From: Jaenimonas drosophilae
Taxonomy: Eukaryota; Euglenozoa; Kinetoplastea; Trypanosomatida; Trypanosomatidae
Direction: 5' to 3'
Assembly (NCBI GenBank): GCA_030849065.1
Contig: JASAON010001532.1
Coordinates: 6,236-48,412, forward strand
Length of the DNA: 42,177 nucleotides
Shown: in pieces, positions 17,794-26,632 of the stretch
Position numbering within the stretch: position 1 is the first letter of the stretch
Layout of the letters: every line of letters starts with the position of its first letter
Program-made: the position numbers and the translations under genes
Notes under the pieces: generated by a model
Told to the model about the DNA's origin: nothing
Database searches by the model: none
What the model saw: only the letters and a program-made list of their open reading frames with translations

Positions 17794-19404
17794 ATGTTGT
17801 TGGCTTCTTCATCTGCCGCACGAAGGCTCAGCGGTGCCTCGGCACTTCTTCGAGTGGCGCCACAACTTCTTCACAGTAGTCCTCTCCCCACGTGCTCCAT
17901 TCGATGCCAAAGTACCTTTGGTTTTCCGCCAGACCAACTCACCACCACCTCAGGCTCTGCCAGCTCCCCATTGATGGCCTCAGGCCGTATTCATGGGGGA
18001 GAGCTGGCGCTTCCTGGTGCCCCACCCGGTGCGCGCCTATCCGCGCGCAACATCGCAACCGAGACGCTTCAAATGAAGAAGATTCATCAAGAGCGTGGCT
18101 CCAGCCCCATGCTCGCCCAGCAGGCCCGGCGTGTGCTCTTTGCCACGTCCATTGCCGGGCAGAATGTTGATGCCCGGTCAGTTGCCCTGCTGCTGAACAC
18201 GGCGGTGTATTTTGGCATGGAGAGCGACGCCAGAGTGGTGCGCGAGTGTATTGATTTTTGTCTGCGCAATGATCGGCTCATCACCTTGGAGATCCTCCCC
18301 ATCGTTGTGACAGCCTGCGCCACCCTGAAGTCTCGCGATGCACGTGAGGTGATTGAGATGCAGGCCGTCAAGGCAGCACGCAATGCCAAGTACCTGGATG
18401 CAAAGGGGGTGACCAACATCATCAGCGCCTTCTCCAAGACGAACATCAATCATGAGCGTCTCTTTTCACTGCTCTCGAAGCGAGTGCAGAGTCTGGCGAG
18501 GGTAGGGGAGTTTGAGGCATCTCACTTGGTCATTCTCGCCACCTCCTTCTCTCGGCTCCGATACCGGGATAAGTATGTGTACGGGGCCATTGCGCGCCGT
18601 GCGATGTCACTCCGTGAGCGGGTGATGGTGCATGAGATGGTGCCACTCATTGTGGCCTTTTCCAAGGCTGGTCTTCGAGATCCCAAGCTCAGCAAGCGCT
18701 TTGCCAGCAAGGCGATGGAGTATGTGGATCAAATGGATGCAGAGCAGGTGGCATCTCTCTTCCAGGCCTTTGCCTACTTTGGCATCCGGTATGACCAGCT
18801 CTTTGGCGTACTGACCAACCGCGCGGTGGAGCTCATTGATGAGTTCAATGCGCAGTACATCAGCACCACCCTCGCTGCCTTTCAGAGAATTGGCATCAAC
18901 AACCCGGAGCTCTTTGATAACCTTGCAGAGCGTGCGTTGGCCGTTGTGCAGGACCACGATGCCCGCGACATCTCCAAGACCGTCACGGCCTTGGCCCACT
19001 TTGGCCTTAAGGATGATGAGCTCTTCAAGCGTTTGGCCTCTCACGCCGCCTCCATTGCGGAGCAGTTCGATCCTGTAGGAATCGTGAATACGATGCACGC
19101 CTTTGCTCGCTCTAATTTCCTTCAAGATGATATGGTGATTGCCCTCTCCGAGCGTTGTGGCTATGTGTGCCGCATGCTCGACGCGGGCGAGGTACGCCGC
19201 CTCTTGTGGGCCTTGGCCAAGTTTGGGGTGCGCGATCCGCGGCTGCTCACGCCCGTGTACAACCGCTGTCTGGCCCTTCACGAGGACTTCTTCTCTGACC
19301 CCACAGGGAGTGAGGAGATTGAGGAGATCTTTGATCTGCACGGGCCCACACTCTGCCCACCACTGTACAAGCTGTACATGTCACGTGGAGCACAGACGGG
19401 GTGA
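17794..19404 (+). CDS. Mitochondrial helical-repeat protein, possibly an RNA-editing complex (MRB10130-like) subunit
   Basis: A 536-residue protein. The first 45 residues are rich in Ser, Ala, Leu and Arg without acidic residues, a good mitochondrial presequence. From about residue 130 to the end it is built of tandem helical repeats of about 36-40 residues with the pattern AFxxxGxxDxxLFxxLAxRA. Examples are AFSKAGLRDPKLSKRFASKA, AFAYFGIRYDQLFGVLTNRA, AFQRIGINNPELFDNLAERA and ALAHFGLKDDELFKRLASHA. Such repeats are common in organelle RNA-binding proteins. In Trypanosoma brucei a mostly helical-repeat protein, MRB10130, organises the guide-RNA/editing substrate complex in the kinetoplast. That match is from memory of the type, not alignment. 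What is secure is mitochondrial import plus a repeat solenoid; an RNA or protein scaffold role is inferred. Confidence 0.6.
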   Translation: MLLASSSAARRLSGASALLRVAPQLLHSSPLPTCSIRCQSTFGFPPDQLTTTSGSASSPLMASGRIHGGELALPGAPPGARLSARNIATETLQMKKIHQERGSSPMLAQQARRVLFATSIAGQNVDARSVALLLNTAVYFGMESDARVVRECIDFCLRNDRLITLEILPIVVTACATLKSRDAREVIEMQAVKAARNAKYLDAKGVTNIISAFSKTNINHERLFSLLSKRVQSLARVGEFEASHLVILATSFSRLRYRDKYVYGAIARRAMSLRERVMVHEMVPLIVAFSKAGLRDPKLSKRFASKAMEYVDQMDAEQVASLFQAFAYFGIRYDQLFGVLTNRAVELIDEFNAQYISTTLAAFQRIGINNPELFDNLAERALAVVQDHDARDISKTVTALAHFGLKDDELFKRLASHAASIAEQFDPVGIVNTMHAFARSNFLQDDMVIALSERCGYVCRMLDAGEVRRLLWALAKFGVRDPRLLTPVYNRCLALHEDFFSDPTGSEEIEEIFDLHGPTLCPPLYKLYMSRGAQTG

Positions 19405-19633
19405 GAGGAAGTGCATGGAACTGGACCGACTTCTCCTCGTGATGGCCGCAGTTGGTCTGCGATGGCTGAGACTAGTCCAGGTCAGATGCATCATTTATCC
19501 AGTGTGAATAATTGTTGGCTATGTGGTGCCCTACATCCGGTACTTTGGATTATCGTGTTCATATTCTGCTCCTTCTTTTGTTGTTGCTCCATCATCCATT
19601 GTGTCTAGCGTAGAAGCGAAGTGAGAGATCAAG

Positions 19634-20866
19634 ATGGAGGGTCCTCCATCACAACCGTCGGCCTTGCGCAACGATGGAGCTCCCGCCCCGCCTACCTCTG
19701 TGCGGCAGTTGCTGCGACAACAACGTGAGATTGAGGAGAAGCGCAAGTTTGGTCTGGCGCCGTTAGCAGTGGATGTGGTCTCTCAGAGTGAGATCAGCCC
19801 CAACGTGCCGCAGTCTATGGCCCAGGCGCCGTGGTGGTATGGGGTGAAGGGCCCCACCCTCGACCATCAACGCAATCAGAGTGGGAGTGCAAGCAGCAGC
19901 ACGGAGCTTCTGCATACAACCGGCCCGAGTGTGGTGGCCACGGGCCAGGCAACCAGCTTTGTTGCTGGTGCATGCCGCAATTGCGGCTCACGCACGCACA
20001 AGACCACTGAATGCTTCCAAAAGAAGAAGAAGGTGGGCACCATCTTCTCTGGTGAGGTCACCGGAGCCGACCTCAAGGTTGTGGCGCCAACCACGGCGCT
20101 AACGTACTCTCAAAAGCGAGATCGTCATGTTGGCGATGTTGGCGTCGATCTTCTTCGCCAGGTGGAGCAGCAGGACGAGGCGGAGCTTGGTGCATCGTCG
20201 AGCAAGCAGCAACGTCTGGAGGATACCTTCAGCGCTCACACCGCTCAGCATGGTGGGGTGGAGATCAAGGAACTGCCAAAGTACCTTCAGGACTTGGACC
20301 ACCAAGACGGGGTCTTCTTCGACCACAAGACGGGCTCCATGCGAGCCAACCCGAATGCCTTCAGCGGAGATACGAGTAAGTTGTTCCGTGGTGATTTGGA
20401 GCGCTACCGGAGTGGTGACTACCACCACTACGCTGAGGCGCAATACCGATTCCTGACGGGCGAATCGAAGAGCTTCGTGGATTTTGAGCTCGACGCAACG
20501 CTGCAGGAAAAGGAACCTTCCGGGAAAGCGCATGGAGATGCCCCGTCTGCCCGCCCCGCTCATCCACAGGATGTACTGCTGCAGTCGCTCTATGGGGCTG
20601 GCACGTCCGCCGAGCGTGTGCCCGCTCAAGGAGCCTCCGTGGAAAAGCAGGATGCTCTGGCTCCCGCAACATCCTTCACCACTGCTACACCTGCGCAGCG
20701 ATGGCTTAATCTGTGCAGCATGGCTGTGCGCCAGGGTCATCCATGCGCATTTGGAAGCTACTTTGATCCGCTTACCTTTCGCTGGGGCTATAAGTGCTGC
20801 AAAAGCCTGGAAGTGGATGCACCACCCTGTGTTTCGGCTGATCATACCCACGGAACGTCAAACTAA
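19634..20866 (+). CDS. SLU7: Pre-mRNA splicing factor SLU7
   Basis: A 410-residue protein. It has the SLU7 core QAPWWYGVKGPTLDHQR (family form QAPWYFGxxGPTLKHQR) at about residue 63, then a CX2CX4HX4C zinc knuckle CRNCGSRTHKTTEC at about 114-127. KVGTIFSGEVTGADL follows, then LTYSQKRDRHVGD (family form KRDRWNGYD). Further on come KYLQDLDHQDGVFFDHKTGS with MRANP (family YLxNLDPxSAYYDPKTRSMRENP) and, near the C-terminus, the conserved FGSYFDP...RWGYKCCKS block. SLU7 acts in the second catalytic step, helping to select and dock the 3' splice site. Here the main substrate would be the spliced-leader trans-splicing reaction plus any rare cis introns. It is shorter than human SLU7 (586 residues) but all core blocks are present. 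Confidence 0.88.
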   Translation: MEGPPSQPSALRNDGAPAPPTSVRQLLRQQREIEEKRKFGLAPLAVDVVSQSEISPNVPQSMAQAPWWYGVKGPTLDHQRNQSGSASSSTELLHTTGPSVVATGQATSFVAGACRNCGSRTHKTTECFQKKKKVGTIFSGEVTGADLKVVAPTTALTYSQKRDRHVGDVGVDLLRQVEQQDEAELGASSSKQQRLEDTFSAHTAQHGGVEIKELPKYLQDLDHQDGVFFDHKTGSMRANPNAFSGDTSKLFRGDLERYRSGDYHHYAEAQYRFLTGESKSFVDFELDATLQEKEPSGKAHGDAPSARPAHPQDVLLQSLYGAGTSAERVPAQGASVEKQDALAPATSFTTATPAQRWLNLCSMAVRQGHPCAFGSYFDPLTFRWGYKCCKSLEVDAPPCVSADHTHGTSN

Positions 20867-20990
20867 CGTGTGGGTGAATCACGTTGGTAGTACCTACCAG
20901 GTTCCACACTCTTGTGGATACGCAACACGGCGTCATGATGAATCACATATGTGTGCTGCTTGGACTGTTGTACTACGCCAATGCTACTCG

Positions 20991-21030
20991 CCACCCCCAC
21001 CCCCACCCCCGCCCCCACCTCTCTCTGTGT
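20991..21030 (-). repeat. C-rich tandem tract; G-quadruplex motif on the minus strand
   Basis: The + strand reads as successive CCCCCA units (with one CCCCCG), running into a CT-rich tract. The minus strand therefore has at least four GGGGG runs separated by single bases, the strongest G-quadruplex pattern in the window. It lies within the pyrimidine region that precedes the acceptor of the first glutaredoxin gene. Confidence 0.7.
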
Positions 21031-21068
21031 CTGTAGTAGTAGCAGTCACAGATCCTTCTTCACCCTTC

Positions 21069-21070
21069 AG
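21069..21070 (+). promoter_or_regulatory. Trans-splice acceptor of first glutaredoxin gene
   Basis: AG at the end of CTTCTTCACCCTTCAG, 19 bases before the ATG at 21090. It decides the start, because the same frame is open far upstream into the SLU7 gene (to 20484) and would otherwise suggest a false 296-residue protein. Confidence 0.65.
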
Positions 21071-21089
21071 GGCTCTTCGTTGTATTTGC

Positions 21090-21374
21090 ATGTCACTCAG
21101 TGCACTCGTGGCGGCCAACCGCGTGGTGGTCTTTACCTGGGTACGCTGCCCCTACTGCGTCAGGGCGAAGCAGATTCTTCAGCCCATTGCCCCGGATACC
21201 ACCGTATACGAGCTCGACCGGATGGAGAATGGTGATGACCTTCAGAAGCAAATCTACAGCGCGTACAGGCACGAAACCGTTCCTGCCATCTTCATCAAGG
21301 GGAAGTTCATTGGCGGGTGTGACGATCTCCAGCGGTTGCAAACTGCAGGGCAACTAGCCAAGCTGCTGGCCTAA
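21090..21374 (+). CDS. Dithiol glutaredoxin, copy 1
   Basis: A 94-residue glutaredoxin. It has the active site CPYC at residues 20-23, the glutathione-binding TVP loop (HETVPAIFIKG) and the GGCDD motif near residue 77, the complete fold for the family. Glutaredoxins reduce protein or glutathione mixed disulfides; in kinetoplastids they draw electrons from trypanothione. It lacks an obvious targeting peptide, so the cytosol is likely. It is the first of three tandem copies and is closest to copy 2: both share VVVFxWVxCPYCVxAKQILQP, VYELDxMENG and HETVPAIFI. Confidence 0.93.
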   Translation: MSLSALVAANRVVVFTWVRCPYCVRAKQILQPIAPDTTVYELDRMENGDDLQKQIYSAYRHETVPAIFIKGKFIGGCDDLQRLQTAGQLAKLLA

Positions 21375-21610
21375 GGTCACCCTCCAGAGGTGGTGCTTGG
21401 GCTCACTGGATGCATGAATGAAGTAAGCCAGATTAACAAGATGATGTATATACCCTTGACGATGACGTCAGAAGTGATTGAAGACAGAATGCATCTTGGC
21501 ATTGTTTTTTGCTTTCCTTTGTTTCCCTCTATCTCATCTGATGATGGTGTAGGTCCATTCACGTATTCACGTATCACACCTCTCTCTCTTACGTATCTAA
21601 CCCTCTCACA

Positions 21611-21898
21611 ATGAGCGTGGCTGAGTGCATCAAGGAGAACAAGGTGGTGGTTTTCTCGTGGGTCCACTGCCCATACTGCGTCAAGGCAAAGCAAATCCTC
21701 CAGCCTCTTGCTCCAGGCATGAAGGTGTACGAGCTTGACACGATGGAGAACGGTGAGGCGTACCGTTCTCAGATCATCAACACGTACAACCATGAGACGG
21801 TTCCAGCCATCTTCATCAATGGGCAGTTCATTGGTGGATGTGACGACCTTCAGCAGCTCCAGAAGAGTGGAGATCTTGCGGCAAAGTTGGCCGCCTAA
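21611..21898 (+). CDS. Dithiol glutaredoxin, copy 2
   Basis: A 95-residue glutaredoxin with CPYC at about residues 20-23, TVP loop in HETVPAIFINGQ, and GGCDDLQQLQKSG. It is very similar to copy 1, as expected for tandem duplication. There is no AG in the 58 bases before the ATG; the nearest acceptor is AG at 21551-21552, after a long pyrimidine tract at about 21503-21535. The function is as for copy 1: thiol-disulfide exchange with glutathione or trypanothione. Codon choice and motif integrity indicate a functional gene. Cytosolic location is inferred from the lack of a presequence. Confidence 0.94.
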   Translation: MSVAECIKENKVVVFSWVHCPYCVKAKQILQPLAPGMKVYELDTMENGEAYRSQIINTYNHETVPAIFINGQFIGGCDDLQQLQKSGDLAAKLAA

Positions 21899-22174
21899 GT
21901 GTGAGAAACTGTACTTGGTACATTGGTTGTACAAGCTATGTGGAGCCATCTTCTACACAACACACATTGCATCGTTTTATTGCTTTGATATTCACTTCTG
22001 GGCTGTGATGAGCGTATACAGACTGAATATCTGAGATGGTGGTAGCATCCGAGAACACCGGCTATTGGATTGGAAGAGTGTGCCCATCCGCATGAATGCC
22101 TTCGTGCTTCGTGTTTATTTCTTCTTCTCTCAGCAGTAGCCTCACTGTGCCACTAGACCTAGCTACAGCCCACC

Positions 22175-22465
22175 ATGCGTCTGTCAGAGGTAATCCATGA
22201 GCATCAGGCCGTGATGATTGGCCGGAGTACCTGCCCCTTCTGCAAGCGGGCAAAGAAGATTCTCCGTGAGGCCTCCACAGATGTGAAGGTCTATGACATC
22301 GACCTCATGGGGCCAGAGGGGAACCACTTGCGTGAGCAGGTGCGGCACAAGTATCAGCATCCAACCGTACCCGCAATCTTTATTGAGGGGGAGTTCATTG
22401 GTGGATGTGATGATCTGGAGAGACTTCAGAAAAGTGGAAAGCTGGCGGGGATGCTTTCGGCGTAG
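22175..22465 (+). CDS. Dithiol glutaredoxin, copy 3 (divergent)
   Basis: A 96-residue glutaredoxin with active site CPFC at about residues 20-23, TVP loop in HPTVPAIFIEGE, and GGCDDLERLQKSG. It differs from copies 1 and 2 around the active site (MIGRSTCPFCKRAKKIL against the FxWVxCPYCVxAKQIL pattern) and in the segment after strand 2, where ENG is replaced by a longer PEGNHL stretch. It is therefore either an older duplicate or under different selection, and may prefer other substrates. The acceptor is probably one of the AGs at 22132-22133 or 22135-22136. Confidence 0.93.
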   Translation: MRLSEVIHEHQAVMIGRSTCPFCKRAKKILREASTDVKVYDIDLMGPEGNHLREQVRHKYQHPTVPAIFIEGEFIGGCDDLERLQKSGKLAGMLSA

Positions 22466-22909
22466 AGCTACTCCATCCATAGAGGTCACGCCCCTTGACG
22501 TGTGTTTGTGGCACCAGAGTGTTGGGTCCATGTACTCTATACCTTGTCAGCTAGCACTGGATGAAATCGACCATTACATCTTGTATGAGCACAGCAATGT
22601 TGCTGTTATGATCAACCTTGTATGTTCAATGTTGTGTCATGCATGTACTGACCCCTCTCCCACTTCTTAGTTTTGTGAATTGGAATCACACATTTGTGCG
22701 GGCACCGCATTAGGTTGTTTTTTCTCCATCCCCCTCCACCTCCTCTGTACTAGACGTCGTGGAAACGGCGAGCAGAACAACTCAGCTCGTCGAAGAAGGC
22801 CTCTTCCCTGCTCCCACAACACAGGAAGTTTGGTGACGCATTGACATACACGATTGCCTGTTTCATTGGCCATCTTCAGCTCCAACACAACATAGCGGGC
22901 ACTTAGAAC
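22466..22909 (+). other. Intergenic region before IFT121
   Basis: 444 bases without a supported gene. A T/C-rich tract lies at about 22709-22750. Closer to the gene, CCATCTTCAG places an acceptor AG at 22878-22879, 30 bases before the ATG; an AG at 22904-22905 is an alternative. Confidence 0.5.
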
Positions 22910-25900
22910 ATGTTCGTATACCTTAGCAAGCGCATTGCCATTCCCAATGGCACCAACATCACCTCCATTGGCTGGAACGAGGAACAAGGATGGCTGGCGT
23001 GTGGTGGAAAGAACGGCCTCCTCAAGGTGCTGAAGGTCGATGGTGGCTCACAGGGGCAGAAGTCTGGAGGTCTGACCCTCAACCAAACCTTAGAGGGCCA
23101 TCAACACGCCGTCACCAACGTATCATGGAACCTACCCTATCGCAAGCTCACGAGCTGTGACGCTAGTGGCAGCATCATTGTGTGGAAGCAGCACAAGGGC
23201 ATGTGGTTTGAGGAGATGGTGAATAACCGGCACAAGAGTAGCGTGGTGGACCTTAGCTGGAACGTGGAGGGTACCAAGGTGTGCATCGCCTACGAGGATG
23301 GTGCTGTGATTGTGGGCGGAGTTGATGGCAACCGTCTGTGGGGCCGTGAGCTGAACATGGAGCTCGCCTGTGTGTGCTGGAGCCCAGATGATTGCTCATT
23401 GCTCCTCGGTACCAAGACGGGTGAAATCTGCGTGCATGACGTCACCGACGGCAAGCGCATCTCGCAGGTGAACATCGTCTGCGAGCTCGAGAACACCAAC
23501 TTGGTTGGTCTTCTCTGGCACCCCGCCTGGGTAGAGCGTCCAGAGCCGTTGGCCACCCTCTCCATCTGCTACTCCTCTGGTCAGGTGCAGCTTATGAATG
23601 GGGTAGGGGATGAGAAGCCTTACCGCATCGATACCGGCATTCCGGTTCAATTCGCCGCCTGGAATCCTCAGGGCACCACCTTGGCCGTCTGTGGGCTGGC
23701 CCAGACCAACACCCCAGAATCTTCGGTGGTGGTCACGCAATTCTTCAGCCACGAGGGTATTCATCTCCGCACCCTTCGTGTTGCTGGCAAGCACACGGGC
23801 GGTATTACGTGGGAAGGTGATGGCCTTCGTGTGGCCATTGCCGTGGACAGCTCCGTCTACTTCGCCAATGTACGTCCTGATTACAAGTACTGCTACTTCA
23901 AGAAGACGTTGGTGTTCAGTTTCAACCGTCCAGACAAGATTGAAGACAGCGTCATGTTCTGGAACATCAAGACCAACGAGCGATCGGTTAAGCATGTATG
24001 TGGGCTTCTCTACTTGAACGCCAACAAGGATGCGTGCGTCATGGTTAGCCGTCCAGAGGAGTCACAGCAGCAACAGTCAATGGTGCAGCTGCTTAACTCC
24101 ATTGGCAGCCCCATTGAAACACGTCTAGTGGACCTGGAGATGTATGTATGTGACATGAATAGCTCTCAGGTGGTGTGCTGTGGTGAGGAGAACATCTACA
24201 TTTGGCAGTTTCGTGATCCCAGCGTTGTGGTGGATGTGCTGGACCCGGTCTCGGTGCAGGCAAGCCGCATGGAGAGCCGTGAACGCATCATCCACGTCGA
24301 TGACGTTGTTCGCCACGATACCGAACCCACCATGACCACCCGCTCCGCCCTCACCAACGACCTCATTTGTGCCGTATGCCTCAGCGAGAAGTACATGATT
24401 GTTGGTCGGGAGTCTGGCAGCATGCAGATTTACCGCCTCGACCCGCTGCAGCTCGTAGCCGTGCTCATTCTTCCATCCCGCGCGCTCAAGCTGGCGCTGA
24501 ACTGCGACTCCACCCTCTTATCCGTGATTGATTTGGCCGGTGTGCTGCACATTTATAGCGTCGAGAAGGAGAAATTTTCCTTGGTGCCACGCAAGGCCGA
24601 GCCACTCCATCACGTTGAGCGCAAGGATGTGTGGGGCTTCCACTGGGCCTCCGATGCCCCCAACATGTTTGCCGTGCTTGAAAAGACACGCCTCTTCATC
24701 TTCAAGGACCTCGAGCCCGAGGAGCCCGTGCAGTCGTGCGCCTACATTTGCAAGTTCAAGTCACTCAGCATTCGAACCGTTCAGTTTGATGAGCTCATGT
24801 TGGACCCGGAGCGGCCACGAAAGGAGTACATTGTGGATGTAGAAACTCTCCCCCTGCGTGATATGCGTGAGGTGCTGCAGGAGTCATCCCTCAAGGATGC
24901 CTACGCCTACGTGGATGAGAATCCTCATGACAAGCTGTGGAGCCTGTTGGCGGAGCACGCCCTCATGAAGCTGAACTTCACCTACGCCGAGATGGCCTTC
25001 ATTCGCTGCCGGGACTACCCCGCCATCCAGTTTGTGAAGCGCGTGCGCTCCCTCGATGATGCAAGAAAGCAGGAGGCGGAGGTGCAGGCCTACTACCGCC
25101 ACTTTGAGGAGGCGGAGCAGATGTACAAGGATATGGATCGTAAGGACTTGGCCCTGGAGCTTCGCAACCGTCTTGGGGATTGGTTTGGTGTGGTGCGGCT
25201 GGTTCAGGAAGGTGGTGGTGATGATACGCTCATGCTCAAGGCATGGGAGAGCATTGGTGATCAGTACGCTGACCGTCAAAAGTGGACCAAGGCCTCGCAG
25301 TACTACACACAGTGCCGCAACTACCGCAAGTTGGCCCACGTCTTCTACATTGTGGAGGACTTTGAGATGCTCTTTCAGCTCATTGGCATGGCGGAACATG
25401 ACAACGACCTGCTGATGATGCTCGGCCGCCTCTTCCTGTCTGTGGGTCTTGCCGAAGAAGCCACGCAGGCCTTCCTCTCGGCCAACGAGCCCCGAATGGC
25501 TGTGGATAGCTGCGTGGAGGTGAACCTGTGGGATAAGGCCATCGCCCTGGCCGAGGAACATCGCTTGACAGATGTGGAGAAGCTGCTTGATTCATACGCG
25601 CAATACCTCATCAAACGCGATCGGCTGACCGTGGCGATTGAGCTCTTCCGCAAGGCGGGGCAGCACCAGGAGGCGGCGAAGCTGCTGGCCCAGCTGGGTC
25701 AACGTGCCGCCCTTACGGATCCTCTCAAGGCCAAGAAGTTCTACGTCCTCAGTGCGCTGGAGGTGGAGCAGTTCCGCAAGAAGAAGATTGCCCTCAGTAA
25801 GGATGGAGCGGAGGTGGTGAAGGATCTCTTGACGAGCGACCACACCTCCATCTCGGAGCGTACCCTGGACTCTGCCTGGCGTGGTGCCGAGGCCTACCAC

Positions 25901-26632
25901 TTCTTCCTGATGTGCCAGCGGCAAATTCTTGCCAAGAACGTCAATGCCGCCCTGGTCCTTGCCATGCGGCTCACGGACTACGATGATCTCATTGCCCCCG
26001 TGGATGCCTACAGCCTCATCGCCCTCACCGCCTACTTGGCAGGCAACATGGGCATCTGCAGCAAGGCCTTCACCCGTCTCGAAGCCGCGGAGCGCAACGA
26101 CGAAATGACCAAGACGGGTGCCCCGCTGCAGCTGCTGAACTTCACCATGGACCTGGATATCACGCAGAAGACGATGGCCAGCACGGCACTGGGCCTTGGC
26201 TCCACCTCCGCGGGTGGAGGTGGTGCGGCCCTGAGTGGCACCACCACGGCACTGCAGCTGACCAACCCCGCCAAGGGTGTATCACGTACAGCGGAGAGCA
26301 CCTACCCCACCGTGAATATCAAGGAGCCGGTGCGCCGATTTGCCGATTTGGCGGTGCAAATCTTCACAACCCATCAACCACAGGACACGAGCGTGGATAG
26401 TGTGCAGTGCACCAACTGCGGCACCTTCAACAAGGAATGGGCCTCTAGCTGCATGAAGTGCTCCCAGACCTTCAGCATGTGCATCATCACGGGTTGTGCC
26501 ATCATCTCCGATGCTGATGCGTGGCAATGCCACGTCTGCCGCCACAAGGCCATTGAGGTGCACGCAGATCGCTACGGAAATTGCCCACTCTGCCACACAC
26601 CAAAGAAGCGGAGGACCCAACGCAACCTGTAG
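22910..26632 (+). CDS. IFT121: Intraflagellar transport protein IFT121 (WDR35), IFT-A subunit
   Basis: A 1240-residue protein. The N-terminus MFVYLSKRIAIPNGT and the block GWLACGGKNGLLKVLKV correspond directly to WDR35 (family MFFYLSKKISIPN and GFIACGGEDGLLKVLKL). So do NQTLEGHQHAVTNVSWN and CIAYEDGAVIVGGVDGNR. Two WD40 propellers fill about residues 1-660. They are followed by a TPR-like helical solenoid (about 690-1080), a Gly/Ala/Thr-rich linker, and a C-terminal zinc-binding module with four CxxC pairs (CTNC, CMKC, CHVC, CPLC) at about 1165-1230. It is part of the IFT-A complex, which drives retrograde transport in the flagellum and import of membrane proteins. Length and every domain match the family, so it is intact. 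Confidence 0.96.
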   Translation: MFVYLSKRIAIPNGTNITSIGWNEEQGWLACGGKNGLLKVLKVDGGSQGQKSGGLTLNQTLEGHQHAVTNVSWNLPYRKLTSCDASGSIIVWKQHKGMWFEEMVNNRHKSSVVDLSWNVEGTKVCIAYEDGAVIVGGVDGNRLWGRELNMELACVCWSPDDCSLLLGTKTGEICVHDVTDGKRISQVNIVCELENTNLVGLLWHPAWVERPEPLATLSICYSSGQVQLMNGVGDEKPYRIDTGIPVQFAAWNPQGTTLAVCGLAQTNTPESSVVVTQFFSHEGIHLRTLRVAGKHTGGITWEGDGLRVAIAVDSSVYFANVRPDYKYCYFKKTLVFSFNRPDKIEDSVMFWNIKTNERSVKHVCGLLYLNANKDACVMVSRPEESQQQQSMVQLLNSIGSPIETRLVDLEMYVCDMNSSQVVCCGEENIYIWQFRDPSVVVDVLDPVSVQASRMESRERIIHVDDVVRHDTEPTMTTRSALTNDLICAVCLSEKYMIVGRESGSMQIYRLDPLQLVAVLILPSRALKLALNCDSTLLSVIDLAGVLHIYSVEKEKFSLVPRKAEPLHHVERKDVWGFHWASDAPNMFAVLEKTRLFIFKDLEPEEPVQSCAYICKFKSLSIRTVQFDELMLDPERPRKEYIVDVETLPLRDMREVLQESSLKDAYAYVDENPHDKLWSLLAEHALMKLNFTYAEMAFIRCRDYPAIQFVKRVRSLDDARKQEAEVQAYYRHFEEAEQMYKDMDRKDLALELRNRLGDWFGVVRLVQEGGGDDTLMLKAWESIGDQYADRQKWTKASQYYTQCRNYRKLAHVFYIVEDFEMLFQLIGMAEHDNDLLMMLGRLFLSVGLAEEATQAFLSANEPRMAVDSCVEVNLWDKAIALAEEHRLTDVEKLLDSYAQYLIKRDRLTVAIELFRKAGQHQEAAKLLAQLGQRAALTDPLKAKKFYVLSALEVEQFRKKKIALSKDGAEVVKDLLTSDHTSISERTLDSAWRGAEAYHFFLMCQRQILAKNVNAALVLAMRLTDYDDLIAPVDAYSLIALTAYLAGNMGICSKAFTRLEAAERNDEMTKTGAPLQLLNFTMDLDITQKTMASTALGLGSTSAGGGGAALSGTTTALQLTNPAKGVSRTAESTYPTVNIKEPVRRFADLAVQIFTTHQPQDTSVDSVQCTNCGTFNKEWASSCMKCSQTFSMCIITGCAIISDADAWQCHVCRHKAIEVHADRYGNCPLCHTPKKRRTQRNL

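Noticed and set aside
18607..19341. 244-residue minus-strand open frame
   Set aside because: Antisense shadow of the helical-repeat gene; its apparent repeats mirror those of the sense strand.
20099..20851. 250-residue minus-strand open frame
   Set aside because: Antisense to SLU7, which has clear conserved motifs on the + strand.
20484..21374. 296-residue frame running from inside SLU7 into the first glutaredoxin
   Set aside because: The upstream part is an off-frame reading of SLU7 and of a C-rich gap; the splice acceptor at 21069-21070 and the family start place the real ATG at 21090.
24884..25561. 225-residue minus-strand open frame
   Set aside because: Antisense shadow inside IFT121.
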